In this document: piece after piece, positions 35,204 through 44,230 of the stretch
Numbering within the stretch: the stretch's first letter is position 1
Layout: every line of letters begins with the position of its first letter
Assembly: GCA_026415235.1 (NCBI GenBank)
Contig: JAOAHM010000044.1
Span: forward strand, 1 to 49,692
DNA length: 49,692 nt
Direction of reading: 5' to 3'
DNA from: Ignavibacteria bacterium
GTDB taxonomy: Bacteria > Bacteroidota > Ignavibacteria > Ch128b
The notes under the pieces: model-generated
Seen by the model: only the letters and a program-made list of their open reading frames with translations
The model's database searches: none
What the model was told of the DNA's origin: nothing
Translations under genes and position numbers: made by a program

Positions 35204-36742
35204 ATGAAAGTAGATAAGATAATTGTAGTTGATTTTGGTTCTCAATACACTCAATTGATTGTTCGTAAAATCAGAGAAAATAAAGTTTACTCTGTAATCA
35301 AATCGAATAATTTAAAGGTTGAAGAAATAATTGATGAAAAGCCGAAAGGAATAATTCTTTCAGGTGGACCTTCATCTGTTTATGATGAAAATTCTCCAAA
35401 GATAAGTCGAGAAATTTTTGAACTTGGAATTCCAATTCTTGGTATTTGTTATGGTTTTCAATTGACTTCATTCATGTTAGGAGGAGTGGTTGAAAAATCT
35501 TCGAAAAGGGAATTTGGTTCAGCAAATATTAAAATCATATATGAAGAAAAATTATTTAAAAACCTTCCATCAAGTTTTAGTGTGTGGATGAGTCATTCTG
35601 ACAAAGTAACAAGGCTTCCAGAAAATTTTATATCACTTGCTTCGACTTCTAACACTGAATATGCAGCAGCTTGCCTTCCTGAAAAAAATATTTATGGAGT
35701 TCAATTTCATCCTGAAGTAGTTCACACTGAATTTGGAAATGAAATTTTAAAAAATTTTTTATTTGAAATTTGTAATTGTTCGCAAAATTGGGAAATGTCG
35801 AATTTCATCATTGATAAAATCATTGAAATAAAATCATTAGTTGGAAGAGAAAAAGTTGTATGTGCTTTAAGTGGAGGTGTAGACTCAACAGTTGCTGCGG
35901 TTTTAGTTCAAAAAGCAATTGGGAATGATTTACACTGTATTCATGTGAACACGGGATTGATGCGAAAAAATGAAAGCGAAGAAGTAATTGAATTCTTCAA
36001 AAAGAATTTGAATTTGAATTTACATTATGTTGATGCATCTGAATTATTTCTTGAAAGATTAAAAGGTATTACTGATCCTGAAGAAAAACGCAAAATAATA
36101 GGTAGGACATTTATTCATGTATTTCAAGATGAAGTAAAAAGAATTGGTGATGTAAAATTTTTAGTTCAAGGTACTCTTTATCCCGATGTAGTTGAGTCTG
36201 GAGCGTTTTCAAAAAATTCAAGTGTAATCAAAACTCATCACAATGTTGGTGGTTTGCCTAAAGATTTGAATTTCATCTTAATTGAACCATTAAAAGAGCT
36301 TTTCAAAGATGAAGTGAGAGAACTTGGTAAGGAATTGAAAATTCCAGAAAGTTTTTTGATGCGTCACCCATTCCCTGGACCAGGTTTAGCTGTTCGAATA
36401 ATTGGTGAAGTAACAAAAGATAAGCTTGATATACTTCGTGAAGCTGATTTTATTTTCATTGATGAGCTTAAGAAGAATAATTTGTACGATAAAGTTTGGC
36501 AAGCATTTGCCGTTTTGCTTCCAGTTAAAAGTGTGGGTGTGATGGGCGATGAACGAAGTTATGAATTCACAATTGTTCTGCGTGCTGTTACAAGTTTAGA
36601 TGGAATGACAGCTGATTGGGCAAAATTGGATTATGAATTCTTAAATCTTGTTTCTAACAGAATCATTAACGAAATTAAAGGTGTTAATAGAGTTGTTTAT
36701 GACATTACTTCAAAACCACCAGCGACTATTGAATGGGAGTAA
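35204..36742 (+). CDS. guaA: GMP synthase (glutamine-hydrolysing)
   Basis: 512 residues. The class I glutaminase domain has Cys82 (LGICYGFQL) and the His/Glu pair in [11 protein letters not shown]; the ATP-pyrophosphatase domain has the PP-loop LSGGVDST near residue 225; the C-terminal dimerisation domain ends [10 protein letters not shown], the usual GuaA terminus. It converts XMP to GMP. ATG 35204 sits close to the upstream terminator with no clear SD. The downstream gene starts 14 bases inside its end. Confidence 0.97.
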   Translation: MKVDKIIVVDFGSQYTQLIVRKIRENKVYSVIKSNNLKVEEIIDEKPKGIILSGGPSSVYDENSPKISREIFELGIPILGICYGFQLTSFMLGGVVEKSSKREFGSANIKIIYEEKLFKNLPSSFSVWMSHSDKVTRLPENFISLASTSNTEYAAACLPEKNIYGVQFHPEVVHTEFGNEILKNFLFEICNCSQNWEMSNFIIDKIIEIKSLVGREKVVCALSGGVDSTVAAVLVQKAIGNDLHCIHVNTGLMRKNESEEVIEFFKKNLNLNLHYVDASELFLERLKGITDPEEKRKIIGRTFIHVFQDEVKRIGDVKFLVQGTLYPDVVESGAFSKNSSVIKTHHNVGGLPKDLNFILIEPLKELFKDEVRELGKELKIPESFLMRHPFPGPGLAVRIIGEVTKDKLDILREADFIFIDELKKNNLYDKVWQAFAVLLPVKSVGVMGDERSYEFTIVLRAVTSLDGMTADWAKLDYEFLNLVSNRIINEIKGVNRVVYDITSKPPATIEWE

Positions 36743-38597
36743 GTTTTTTCTAATCTTCTTATCAATTTTTTCTCAAAGTTTACTTGCACAGAATTTGAAA
36801 GATTTTGAAAATGGTATTGAGAGTTTTAATAATAAAAATTATCCCCAAGCAATTTTATATTTACAAAAATTTATCCAGAAACCTTCAGCAAACTCAGAAA
36901 CAGCAACTCTCCTTTTAATTCTTAGTTACTTCTATTCGCAAGATTATCTAAACGCAAAAAATTTGATTCAAAAATTTGAAAGTGATTATCCGAATTCACA
37001 TTCATTGCAAGCAGTTTTAGAAACAAAGATTTCTATTGCGGTTTTCGAACAAGATTTTGAAAGCATAAAATCGTCGCTTATATCTTTAAATAAACTGAAT
37101 ATTGGTCGAGATAAATTACAAGAATACATTAATCTTTTCAGAAAGATTTTTTCTTTTGCTAAGGATGATAAAATTTTTGAAATAGGTACTTTTTTATCAA
37201 ATCCTGTGTTAAGATTTGCTTATTTGAGAGTTTATTTTGAATCAATTATTACGAATAAAAATACAACTCAAATTAAAAATGTCTATCGAGAACTTTATCA
37301 ATTAGGAAGCCGAAATGGTTTTCTAAATACAAACAAAATTGGTGTTTTGATACCTTCTAATTTTCAATCAAACTCTCCAGAAAGTATAATCATAGAAGGA
37401 TTGAAATTTGCAATTCACAAATTCAATGAAGAAAATGACAAAAATTTGGAATTAAAAATTTTCAAGGGCGATAAAAAACAACTTGAAAAATCACTCATTG
37501 AATTAGCAAAAAATCCAGAAGTTATATGCGTTATTGGTCCATTATATTCTGACCAATTCAGACAACTTTCAATATTAGCAGATAAATTATGTATTCCCTT
37601 CATAAGTCCAACAGCAACAGCAACAGACATCTCAATCAAATCAAAATACATATTTCAATTCAATCCTACGCTTGATGTTCGAGGCTACGCTATGTCTGCT
37701 TATGCAATCGATAAATTGAAACTTAAACGATTTGCAATTTTGAATTCTGAAGAGCAAAATTTTAAAGCAATTGGGAAAGTAATTAAAGATAAAATCATCA
37801 ATTCAAAATGTGAGTTAATTGCAGAGGTTAATTGGAAAGAAGATAAAAATAATTTGGTCAATAAAATTAGAGAAATAAGAAAAGCAGGACTGAATAAAGA
37901 TTTAGTAATTCGTTTTAATTCATTAATGGATTTCGAAACTGAACAGAAATTAATTTCCTATGGATTAACTCAAGCTGGAATAGATTCGTTTAAGAGTCAA
38001 GAGGCAGAAGTAAGTATTTTTGAAATATTTGGAAGAGATGCAGAAAAAATTTGTCAATTAAATCGAATTCATTACTATAAGCGAACTAAATCGGTGTTGA
38101 ATGATTTTAGCGTTCCTGTTTACACAATTGATGCAGTCTTTATTCCAATCTCAAACAACAATTTAATTTCAGAAATTGTGAATGAAATCAACAGACAAAA
38201 CATCATAACTCAAATCATTGGCAATGATATTTGGAATTCAAAAGATGATTTGAACAAAGCATATCCAGCATCAAACGGTGTTGTCTTCACATCAGATTTT
38301 TATTTGGACACAGATGATGAAACAGTCAAAGCATTATCAACTGAAATATATGAATACACTGGAATACAACTGAGCAGAACATTCTTCTATGGCTTTGAAA
38401 CAGGAAATAAAATTTTAGTCAACTGGTTTGATGGAATAAATCGAGAAAATTTTTATGATGTGTTAGTAAGTGATGTAGATTATGAAGGAATTGGTTCAGA
38501 AATCATTCTTAACAAAAATGGAGTTAACTCAGCAGTTTACATTCTTGAATATAGAAACAGGAAAATCAGAAAGATTGATAAAATAATTACGAATTAA
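36729..38597 (+). CDS. Exported TPR-like plus type I periplasmic-binding-fold protein (LpoA-like layout)
   Basis: 622 residues. The signal peptide ([17 protein letters not shown]) is reached only if translation starts at TTG 36729, overlapping guaA by 14 bases. Residues of about 20-190 are helical repeats ([16 protein letters not shown] and similar TPR-like units). Residues of about 215-600 form a Leu/Ile/Val-binding-type fold: [40 protein letters not shown] read in parts, SPTATATD and a later [14 protein letters not shown]. coli LpoA, the activator of PBP1A, has the same order of TPR then binding-protein fold. There is no lipobox, so it would be soluble in the periplasm. An amino-acid transport receptor is the main alternative. 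Confidence 0.75.
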   Translation: MNGSKFFLIFLSIFSQSLLAQNLKDFENGIESFNNKNYPQAILYLQKFIQKPSANSETATLLLILSYFYSQDYLNAKNLIQKFESDYPNSHSLQAVLETKISIAVFEQDFESIKSSLISLNKLNIGRDKLQEYINLFRKIFSFAKDDKIFEIGTFLSNPVLRFAYLRVYFESIITNKNTTQIKNVYRELYQLGSRNGFLNTNKIGVLIPSNFQSNSPESIIIEGLKFAIHKFNEENDKNLELKIFKGDKKQLEKSLIELAKNPEVICVIGPLYSDQFRQLSILADKLCIPFISPTATATDISIKSKYIFQFNPTLDVRGYAMSAYAIDKLKLKRFAILNSEEQNFKAIGKVIKDKIINSKCELIAEVNWKEDKNNLVNKIREIRKAGLNKDLVIRFNSLMDFETEQKLISYGLTQAGIDSFKSQEAEVSIFEIFGRDAEKICQLNRIHYYKRTKSVLNDFSVPVYTIDAVFIPISNNNLISEIVNEINRQNIITQIIGNDIWNSKDDLNKAYPASNGVVFTSDFYLDTDDETVKALSTEIYEYTGIQLSRTFFYGFETGNKILVNWFDGINRENFYDVLVSDVDYEGIGSEIILNKNGVNSAVYILEYRNRKIRKIDKIITN

Positions 38598-38599
38598 GT

Positions 38600-39304
38600 T
38601 TGGAGGGCAAAATTAAAGTCAAAGATTTACCACTTGATGATAGACCAAGAGAAAAACTCGAGCTTAGAGGTCCTCGAGCTTTAACTGATGCAGAATTACT
38701 TGCAATAATTCTTCGGACAGGAAAGAAGAGTAAATCGGCACTTGAAGTAGCTGCAGAAATTATCAACGAATACAAAAGTTTGAGAGAATTAGCGAAAAGA
38801 AATCATCATGAAATCTTAGAAGCATTCAAAGGTGAGGGCATTGGAAAAACGAAAGCTATAACTCTACTTGCAGCTATAGAACTTGGAAGAAGAACAACTC
38901 AACTTGATATAAATAACGAAGAAATTCAAGTTACTGAACCACGAGTAATTTTCGATTTAATGAATCCAAAACTATCTCATCTTACAGTTGAAGAATTTCA
39001 TATTGTTCTCCTAAATCGAAAAAATGTAATCCTTAAAACTGAACTTGTAACTCGTGGAACACTTGATTCGAGTTTAGTTTCACCACGAGAAGTATTCAAA
39101 ATTGCAATTGATAATAGAGCTTCGAGTATTATTTTGGTTCATAATCATCCGAGTGGAAATCTTGAACCAAGTCGAGAAGATATTAAAGTGACCGAACAAT
39201 TTTTTGAAGCAGGTAAAATTCTTGAAATTCCAGTTCTTGATCATATCATAATCGCAAATAATTATTATACAAGTTTTTTAGAGAGAAATTTGGTTTTTAA
39301 GTGA
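38600..39304 (+). CDS. radC: RadC/JAB-domain protein
   Basis: RadC-family protein: an N-terminal UPF0758 helix-hairpin-helix part (DLPLDDRPREKLELRGPRAL, FKGEGIGKTKA) and a JAB1/MPN-like metal-binding domain with VHNHPSGNLEPSREDI near residue 185. The biochemical role is unsettled; despite its name it is not firmly a DNA repair protein. The coordinates use TTG 38600, but this codon overlaps the SD ggaggg (38602-38607). ATT 38612, five bases after the GGAGG core, aligns with the usual N-terminus (IKVKDLP) and may be the real, rare start. It begins two bases after the preceding gene. Confidence 0.9.
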   Translation: MEGKIKVKDLPLDDRPREKLELRGPRALTDAELLAIILRTGKKSKSALEVAAEIINEYKSLRELAKRNHHEILEAFKGEGIGKTKAITLLAAIELGRRTTQLDINNEEIQVTEPRVIFDLMNPKLSHLTVEEFHIVLLNRKNVILKTELVTRGTLDSSLVSPREVFKIAIDNRASSIILVHNHPSGNLEPSREDIKVTEQFFEAGKILEIPVLDHIIIANNYYTSFLERNLVFK

Positions 39305-39570
39305 AGAATTTGAACATGACTAAATCTGTTTATACACTGACTTTGAGTTTAATAATTTTTGTAATTTTCAATTGCTCACCTTATGCATCTGAAGAAGAAA
39401 TTCAGCAATTAAAAGAAAAGCGAAATCAAATCAGAATTCTTGAGAAAGAAGTCAAGGAATTGAAGCAAAAACAACTTGAATTAATGAAAGAAAAATTTAC
39501 TCTTCTTCGAGAAATTGAAAATTGTAAAAAAGAATCGAAACAGATAGATACTACAAGTTACTCGCAATGA
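39301..39570 (+). CDS. Small lipoprotein with a coiled coil
   Basis: 89 residues. A hydrophobic signal ends in a lipobox-like VIFNC (Cys near residue 25), followed by a charged heptad-type helix, EEIQQLKEKRNQIRILEKEV and on to about residue 78. No known family. GTG 39301 overlaps the radC stop (GTGA), in keeping with the coupling seen elsewhere; ATG 39316 is an alternative. Its size and layout (lipid anchor plus helix) recall Lpp-type lipoproteins, but that is only a resemblance. It is coupled by ATGA to a second secreted coiled-coil gene. Confidence 0.65.
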   Translation: MKNLNMTKSVYTLTLSLIIFVIFNCSPYASEEEIQQLKEKRNQIRILEKEVKELKQKQLELMKEKFTLLREIENCKKESKQIDTTSYSQ

Positions 39571-39923
39571 AAAGTAAATTCAGATCCAGAATTAATTTTG
39601 TCGTTTTAATTATTATCTTTTTTTTATCTCTATATGAAATATCTTGGTCTCAGGAAATTAAACTCAAAAAAAGTGAGTGGAAGGAGACTATTGAAAATTT
39701 AAGATTAAGAGAGCAGAGCTTGATTAGGGAAAAGGAATATCTTGAAAAATTCATTTTAGAAAACAAAAATTTGGATTCCCTTTATAAGTTATTGGAAGAA
39801 TGTAAGAGGGATACATCGAGGAAAGAAATGAATGATACAATAGGTTACAAATTGAAAAAACTTAATGGAAATTTATCAAATATTGAAGGTAGGAGGGTCG
39901 GAAATATTTTTTGGAATGATTAA
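39567..39923 (+). CDS. Small exported coiled-coil protein
   Basis: 118 residues. A signal peptide (NFVVLIIIFFLSLYEISWSQ) is followed by a helix rich in Lys, Glu and Leu (KKSEWKETIENLRLREQSLI, then REKEYLEKFILENKNL). The last about 30 residues are polar with RRVGNIFWND. It shares the layout, not clear sequence identity, with the lipoprotein upstream, whose stop it overlaps by four bases; the two may pair in the periplasm. No recognised family. Confidence 0.6.
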   Translation: MKSKFRSRINFVVLIIIFFLSLYEISWSQEIKLKKSEWKETIENLRLREQSLIREKEYLEKFILENKNLDSLYKLLEECKRDTSRKEMNDTIGYKLKKLNGNLSNIEGRRVGNIFWND

Positions 39924-40049
39924 CTTGCATCTGAAAAGTTAGATTATTCAAACTGAACTTAATCAATCTTTTTTAGTTAAATTACAAAAACAAAAGGAGC
40001 TGAGCCAAAAGTTGAGAATGAAAATAAATCAGATTCGAAATTTTAAGTT

Positions 40050-40078
40050 GCCCCATAAATTATTAGTGGGGTTTTTTT
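40050..40078 (+). terminator. Rho-independent terminator before phoH
   Basis: cccca (40051-40055) pairs with tgggg (40067-40071), with possible G-U extension, around an 11-base loop and followed by seven Ts (40072-40078). It ends the guaA-radC-coiled-coil transcript 14 bases before phoH, so the phoH promoter would have to overlap it, or expression is attenuated. Confidence 0.7.
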
Positions 40079-40091
40079 GTATTAATAAAGA

Positions 40092-41096
40092 ATGGAGGAT
40101 GATGGAAAAGTGACAGCAATTGAGAAAAAAATTAAGCTAACCAATGTTGACATGATGACTCTACTGGGAGTCAACGATCAAAATATTTCTTTAATCGAAT
40201 CTTATTTCACAACCACAATTTCAGTTAGAGGTGAAAACATTTTGTTAAAAGGTACACCTGAAGAAATTGAAATTTTAGAGAAAGTATTCAACGAACTGGC
40301 ATTTCTTGTCAATAAAAATCGACAGTTAACTCAACAAGATATAGAGCTTGTAATTCAACTTGCTAAGAATGGTAAAGAAGTAGTTTCAGACAATGACATT
40401 GATTCGGCTGTACTTTTCACTAAAAATGATGTGATTAAAGCAAAAACACCAGGTCAATTTGAATTCATAAAAGTTGCACGAAAGAACGATATAGTTTTTG
40501 CAATTGGTCCTGCAGGAACAGGCAAAACATATCTTTCTGTTGCTTTAGCAGTTGCTGCCTTTAAAAATCATTTGGTTAACAAAATAGTTTTATGCAGACC
40601 AGCAGTCGAAGCAGGAGAAAGTCTTGGTTTTTTGCCAGGAGATTTTCGAGAAAAAATTGATCCATATCTTCGCCCACTTTACGATGCACTTGAAGATATG
40701 ATGCCATATGAAAAATTAAAATACTATCTCGAAAGAAATCAAATTGAGATTGTTCCACTTGCTTATATGCGTGGTCGTACTCTTAACAATTCATTTGTGA
40801 TTTTAGACGAAGCTCAAAACGCTACAGCTTTGCAAATGAAAATGTTCTTAACTCGACTTGGTGCAAATTCGAAAGCAATCATCACTGGAGATGTTACTCA
40901 AATCGATTTGCCGAATAAGAAAGACAGTGGTTTGGTTCAGGCGCAGTCTATTTTAGCTGGAATTGATGGAGTTGCATTTGTTTATTTCACTAAACAAGAT
41001 GTGGTGCGACATAAATTAGTAAAAGATATTCTTAACGCTTATGAAAAATATCATAACGGTAATCTGGAAAACCAAAATTCGGAGGATAAAAAGTGA
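40092..41096 (+). CDS. PhoH-family ATPase
   Basis: 334 residues. An N-terminal about 110-residue domain (KH-like, with TLLGVNDQNISLIESYF) precedes the PhoH P-loop ATPase: Walker A GPAGTGKTYLS near residue 143, Walker B FVILDEAQNATALQMKMFLTRLG read in parts, and TGDVTQIDLP. This matches the PhoH/YbeZ group, which in other bacteria works with the RNase YbeY; ybeY is not in the window. The start is ATG 40092, or GTG 40110, which has a better SD (ggagg) spacing. The last codons, NSEDKK, encode the SD for the next gene. Confidence 0.93.
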   Translation: MEDDGKVTAIEKKIKLTNVDMMTLLGVNDQNISLIESYFTTTISVRGENILLKGTPEEIEILEKVFNELAFLVNKNRQLTQQDIELVIQLAKNGKEVVSDNDIDSAVLFTKNDVIKAKTPGQFEFIKVARKNDIVFAIGPAGTGKTYLSVALAVAAFKNHLVNKIVLCRPAVEAGESLGFLPGDFREKIDPYLRPLYDALEDMMPYEKLKYYLERNQIEIVPLAYMRGRTLNNSFVILDEAQNATALQMKMFLTRLGANSKAIITGDVTQIDLPNKKDSGLVQAQSILAGIDGVAFVYFTKQDVVRHKLVKDILNAYEKYHNGNLENQNSEDKK

Positions 41097-41971
41097 AATT
41101 TCTGAACATTTTTCTTCTTTCAACACTCTTGATGTTCAACATTTCTATTGCTCAAGAAGATTACTCAGAAGAAACGGCTGATACTGTTGAAGTTTACTTA
41201 ATTGATAATTACATAAAAAGCGAAACTGATCGAACTTTAATTTTGAGTTGGATGACTAATGTTCCTGTGAAGTCAAAAGTAGAAATCTTAAACATTGGTG
41301 AATTCGCTGTTAGTGATACTTTAGCTGATTTTCATCAAGCAAAAATTGATTTGAATAATTTCAACTTCACAAAGGAAGAAAATTATTTCAGAATTATTTC
41401 TGAACTTGAAGATGGAACTAAATTTTTAAGTGATAACTATTCTTTTACAATTCCTCTCGAATCAACTTCAAAAATAGAAACTAAACAAACAAGCACTTCG
41501 AGTTCATACTACATGTATAACTTTTTAATGGGAATTTCACTTTGGTTGCTTCCATCACCAGGAGTTGCATTTGAAAATAATTCAGCAAGATTTGCAATCA
41601 TAAAAGACTTACCAATCATAAGTATAGGTTCATCATCTGCTTACAAAACTTTTCCTTATGTTTATTTCTATGGTGGTTATTCTCACATAGTTGATGGACA
41701 GTTGAAAAATTCTTTCAGAGTTGGTGGTAAATACCTTTATGAAATTAATCAGCTTAAGCATTTTGTAAGTCTTGGATTTGGTGGAATGACAAACTTCAAA
41801 GGAAATTATGCTTTATATGGCGATATCGGATTTAGTTTTCTTAAAATCTTAAATACATTCGAATTGTTTTCATCTTATTCATATAACTACATTCCTAATA
41901 CGAAAAATAAATTTCATTTAATAACACTTGGATTATTCACATCATCATTCTCAATAAATTTGAATTACTAA
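41093..41971 (+). CDS. Exported protein: FN3/PAP-N-like domain plus a beta-rich barrel-like part
   Basis: 292 residues. The signal peptide (MKFLNIFLLSTLLMFNISIAQ) is followed by an about 90-residue domain like the N-terminal Ig/FN3 fold of purple acid phosphatases (RTLILSWMTNVPVKSKVEIL), a short linker, and about 150 residues of alternating aromatic strands (FLMGISLWLLPSPGVAFENN, YFYGGYSHIVDG, IGFSFLKIL) ending SFSINLNY, as in small outer-membrane barrels. No catalytic residues are seen. The start is GTG 41093, overlapping the phoH stop and preceded by SD cggagga. Function unknown. Confidence 0.65.
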   Translation: MKFLNIFLLSTLLMFNISIAQEDYSEETADTVEVYLIDNYIKSETDRTLILSWMTNVPVKSKVEILNIGEFAVSDTLADFHQAKIDLNNFNFTKEENYFRIISELEDGTKFLSDNYSFTIPLESTSKIETKQTSTSSSYYMYNFLMGISLWLLPSPGVAFENNSARFAIIKDLPIISIGSSSAYKTFPYVYFYGGYSHIVDGQLKNSFRVGGKYLYEINQLKHFVSLGFGGMTNFKGNYALYGDIGFSFLKILNTFELFSSYSYNYIPNTKNKFHLITLGLFTSSFSINLNY

Positions 41972-41972
41972 A

Positions 41973-42875
41973 ATGAAGATAGAACAATTAACAATTGCTG
42001 ATTTACCAGAAGCGGCTAAATTTTGTCGAATTAATATGAAATTCGATATCATGCCAGATTTTCTTTTCAAAGAAAAGACTTTTGATGATCCTGATTTCAA
42101 TCCTGAACTCGCTTTGGTTGCAAGAAATGAAAATGAAATTATTGGTTTGATGGTTGGCGTGATTAGAACTCACAAAAAACTTGGAAAGATTGGTTATATA
42201 AAATTGATGGCTGTTAAATCTTCAGAACGACGCAAAGGAATTGCATCTCAACTTTATGAAATTATTCATGAAAAATTTGTCAAAGAAGGTTGTGAGCGAG
42301 AAAGAATTTATGAATCACACCCAAATTATTTTCAACCTGGAATTGACCCGCTTTACACCGAAGCAATTTGTTTTGTTGAGAGAAAGGGATTCAAAAAGTT
42401 TAACGATACTGCAAATATGATTTGCAGTCTTGTAGATAAAAACTTCGATACATCAAAAGATGAAGAAAGACTTTTGAGCGATGGCATAATCATTAAAAGA
42501 GCAGACAAAGATGATTACGATAAAACGATGAAATTTATTCTAAATGAATTCGAATTGTGGGAAGATGAAGTCAAATTTGCTTTCAAGAACAATCCAATAT
42601 CACTTCACATTGCAATTTATAATGATGAAGTTGTTGGTTTCTCTGCTTACGATACAAACAATTTGAATACTGGTTGGTTCGGTCCAATGGGAACAAGTCC
42701 AAAGATGCGAGGCAAAAATATCGGTGGTGTTTTATTAAAAAGATGTTTGAAAGATCAACAATCACAAGGACACCCATTTGCAATTATTCCGTGGGTAGGA
42801 CCAATCCCGTTTTATTCGCATCATTGTGGTGCAAAAGTTCAGAGAGTCTTTTGGAGATATGAAAAACTTATTTAG
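41973..42875 (+). CDS. Protein with two tandem GNAT acetyltransferase domains
   Basis: 300 residues. The first GNAT domain (about 1-150) has the acetyl-CoA loop VKSSERRKGIASQLYE near residue 76; the second (about 165-300) has TSPKMRGKNIGGVLLKRCL near residue 240. Double GNAT proteins often use one half for catalysis; here both pyrophosphate loops keep the R/K-G-x-G/A core. The acceptor is unknown. It starts one base after the preceding stop. It is followed by a 318-base spacer with a bidirectional terminator. Confidence 0.85.
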   Translation: MKIEQLTIADLPEAAKFCRINMKFDIMPDFLFKEKTFDDPDFNPELALVARNENEIIGLMVGVIRTHKKLGKIGYIKLMAVKSSERRKGIASQLYEIIHEKFVKEGCERERIYESHPNYFQPGIDPLYTEAICFVERKGFKKFNDTANMICSLVDKNFDTSKDEERLLSDGIIIKRADKDDYDKTMKFILNEFELWEDEVKFAFKNNPISLHIAIYNDEVVGFSAYDTNNLNTGWFGPMGTSPKMRGKNIGGVLLKRCLKDQQSQGHPFAIIPWVGPIPFYSHHCGAKVQRVFWRYEKLI

Positions 42876-43193
42876 TTGAATATGACTTAGTTGATTCTTT
42901 CAAAAAAATTATTGTGTTTATTCAATTTTATTTATGTGAAATTTAATTTAAGTGGATAGTGAATTTTTAAATTGATTTGGAAATTTTTATAAAGTTTAAT
43001 TTGAAAATCATTTTAGAAAAAATAAAAAAGGACAAGTAAAACTTGTCCTTTTTTTATAAACACAATACAATATAGCAGTTATAAAAGAAATTAGATGTTT
43101 GGTCTTGAAATAATGTTGTAATTAAAATTATTCCAAAAAATCTTACTCTTTTGCTTCATTTTTTAAGCTCGAAAATTCAAAGTACTTCAATTA
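42876..43193. other. Non-coding spacer between convergent operons
   Basis: 318 bases between the GNAT gene (+) and the lipoprotein gene (-), very AT-rich. It holds the terminator at 43024-43055. I see no ORF, RNA gene or repeat on either side of that hairpin. Confidence 0.6.
43024..43055. terminator. Bidirectional rho-independent terminator
   Basis: A 14-bp stem pairs aaaaaaggacaagt (43024-43037) with acttgtcctttttt (43041-43054) around an aaa loop, with A and T runs on the two sides. It can end both the phoH-GNAT transcript and the purQ-to-lipoprotein operon. Confidence 0.88.
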
Positions 43194-44222
43194 TCAATTC
43201 AAAAGTAAGATTGAGTTTTTGGAGCGAATTGTTTCGGTTCGTTTAAAGATTTTTGGATTTCCTTTTTGTTGCATATCTACTACAACTTCAAAAGTTACAT
43301 CAGCAGTGGATGAACGAAAACATTTTTTATCCAAATCAAAATATGATTTGCTTATACCAGAAACTTTAGGTTTGTGGAACTTGTAATTAACATTCCCTTC
43401 AGAGTAATCTTGTTTACCTTTTGAATTGACTTTAAGAGTACCTTCGATTTCAACAAGACGATTTCCGTTTGACTCAAAAATCTTTGTTACTTTATAAGTT
43501 GCAGTGTTTTCGATTTCAAAAACTGAAAGTTGAGTTGGATACGATTGAGTCCAAACTGAATCCACATTTAATTTTTTATCGGTAACGGTTCTGAAAATTT
43601 GTTGGATTAATGGTCTAAGTAATCCTTGGGAAACATCATTGGTTATTTGAAATCTTTCTTCGGTTGATGGTTTGCGAGGTGCATCGGAAATAAGTTTATC
43701 AATTATTGAATCAGTTCGGAAGATATCTAAAATATCTCCAGTTGGTGAAATTCTTGCAGAGAAATTTGCCTTTGCAATGACATCAAAAGTTTTGGTTTGT
43801 AACTTTTTTACACTATCTGTTGGTGGATTATCAGAATTGTAAGTCAAACTTTCTCCAGTTGAAGATTTTAAGTTTGCAACAACTTTATCAACATTGAAAT
43901 CAACAGTCAAATTTCCATTTGATTCTTTTTCTTTAACCGATGCTGTTACATAGTAATCAACATTTTGTTCTACATAACCCGAAACAAGTGAATCGAGTTG
44001 CAAAGTTTGAGTACTTTTTTGATAAGTGGTGAGTTTAAATTTAAGAGTTGTGTTTTTGTTCAAGTCATAAGTAATTGAAATGTTTTCTTGAACCTTAATT
44101 GGTTTGATGTTAGTAGTATCAATTGATTTGGTTTCACTAACTGGTTCTTTTGTTTCGGTTTCTTTTTTGCATCCAAATGCAAAAAGTGAAATTACTACTA
44201 CGAATGTGATTAGTTTTTTCAT
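43194..44222 (-). CDS. Lipoprotein of unknown function
   Basis: 342 residues with a lipoprotein signal (MKKLITFVVVISLFAFGC) and a Ser/Thr/Glu-rich tether. The rest is predicted mainly beta: an N-terminal half (ISITYDLNKNTTLKFKLTTY) and a C-terminal half with FEIENTATYKVTKIFESNG and EGTLKVNSKGK. It resembles DUF6263-type lipoproteins, but I cannot confirm that. I start at ATG 44222; ATG 44234, overlapping the namZ stop, adds four residues. It is last in the operon after namZ, with a terminator 139 bases downstream. Confidence 0.7.
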   Translation of the reverse strand: MKKLITFVVVISLFAFGCKKETETKEPVSETKSIDTTNIKPIKVQENISITYDLNKNTTLKFKLTTYQKSTQTLQLDSLVSGYVEQNVDYYVTASVKEKESNGNLTVDFNVDKVVANLKSSTGESLTYNSDNPPTDSVKKLQTKTFDVIAKANFSARISPTGDILDIFRTDSIIDKLISDAPRKPSTEERFQITNDVSQGLLRPLIQQIFRTVTDKKLNVDSVWTQSYPTQLSVFEIENTATYKVTKIFESNGNRLVEIEGTLKVNSKGKQDYSEGNVNYKFHKPKVSGISKSYFDLDKKCFRSSTADVTFEVVVDMQQKGNPKIFKRTETIRSKNSILLLN

Positions 44223-44230
44223 AAGTCCTC

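Noticed and set aside
40018-40113. Short frame (about 31 codons) with an upstream ggag, spanning the terminator before phoH, like an attenuator leader peptide
   Set aside because: The frame runs through the terminator stem and T run, the ggag lies too far from its ATG, and the residues show no codon bias for one amino acid. Chance is more likely.
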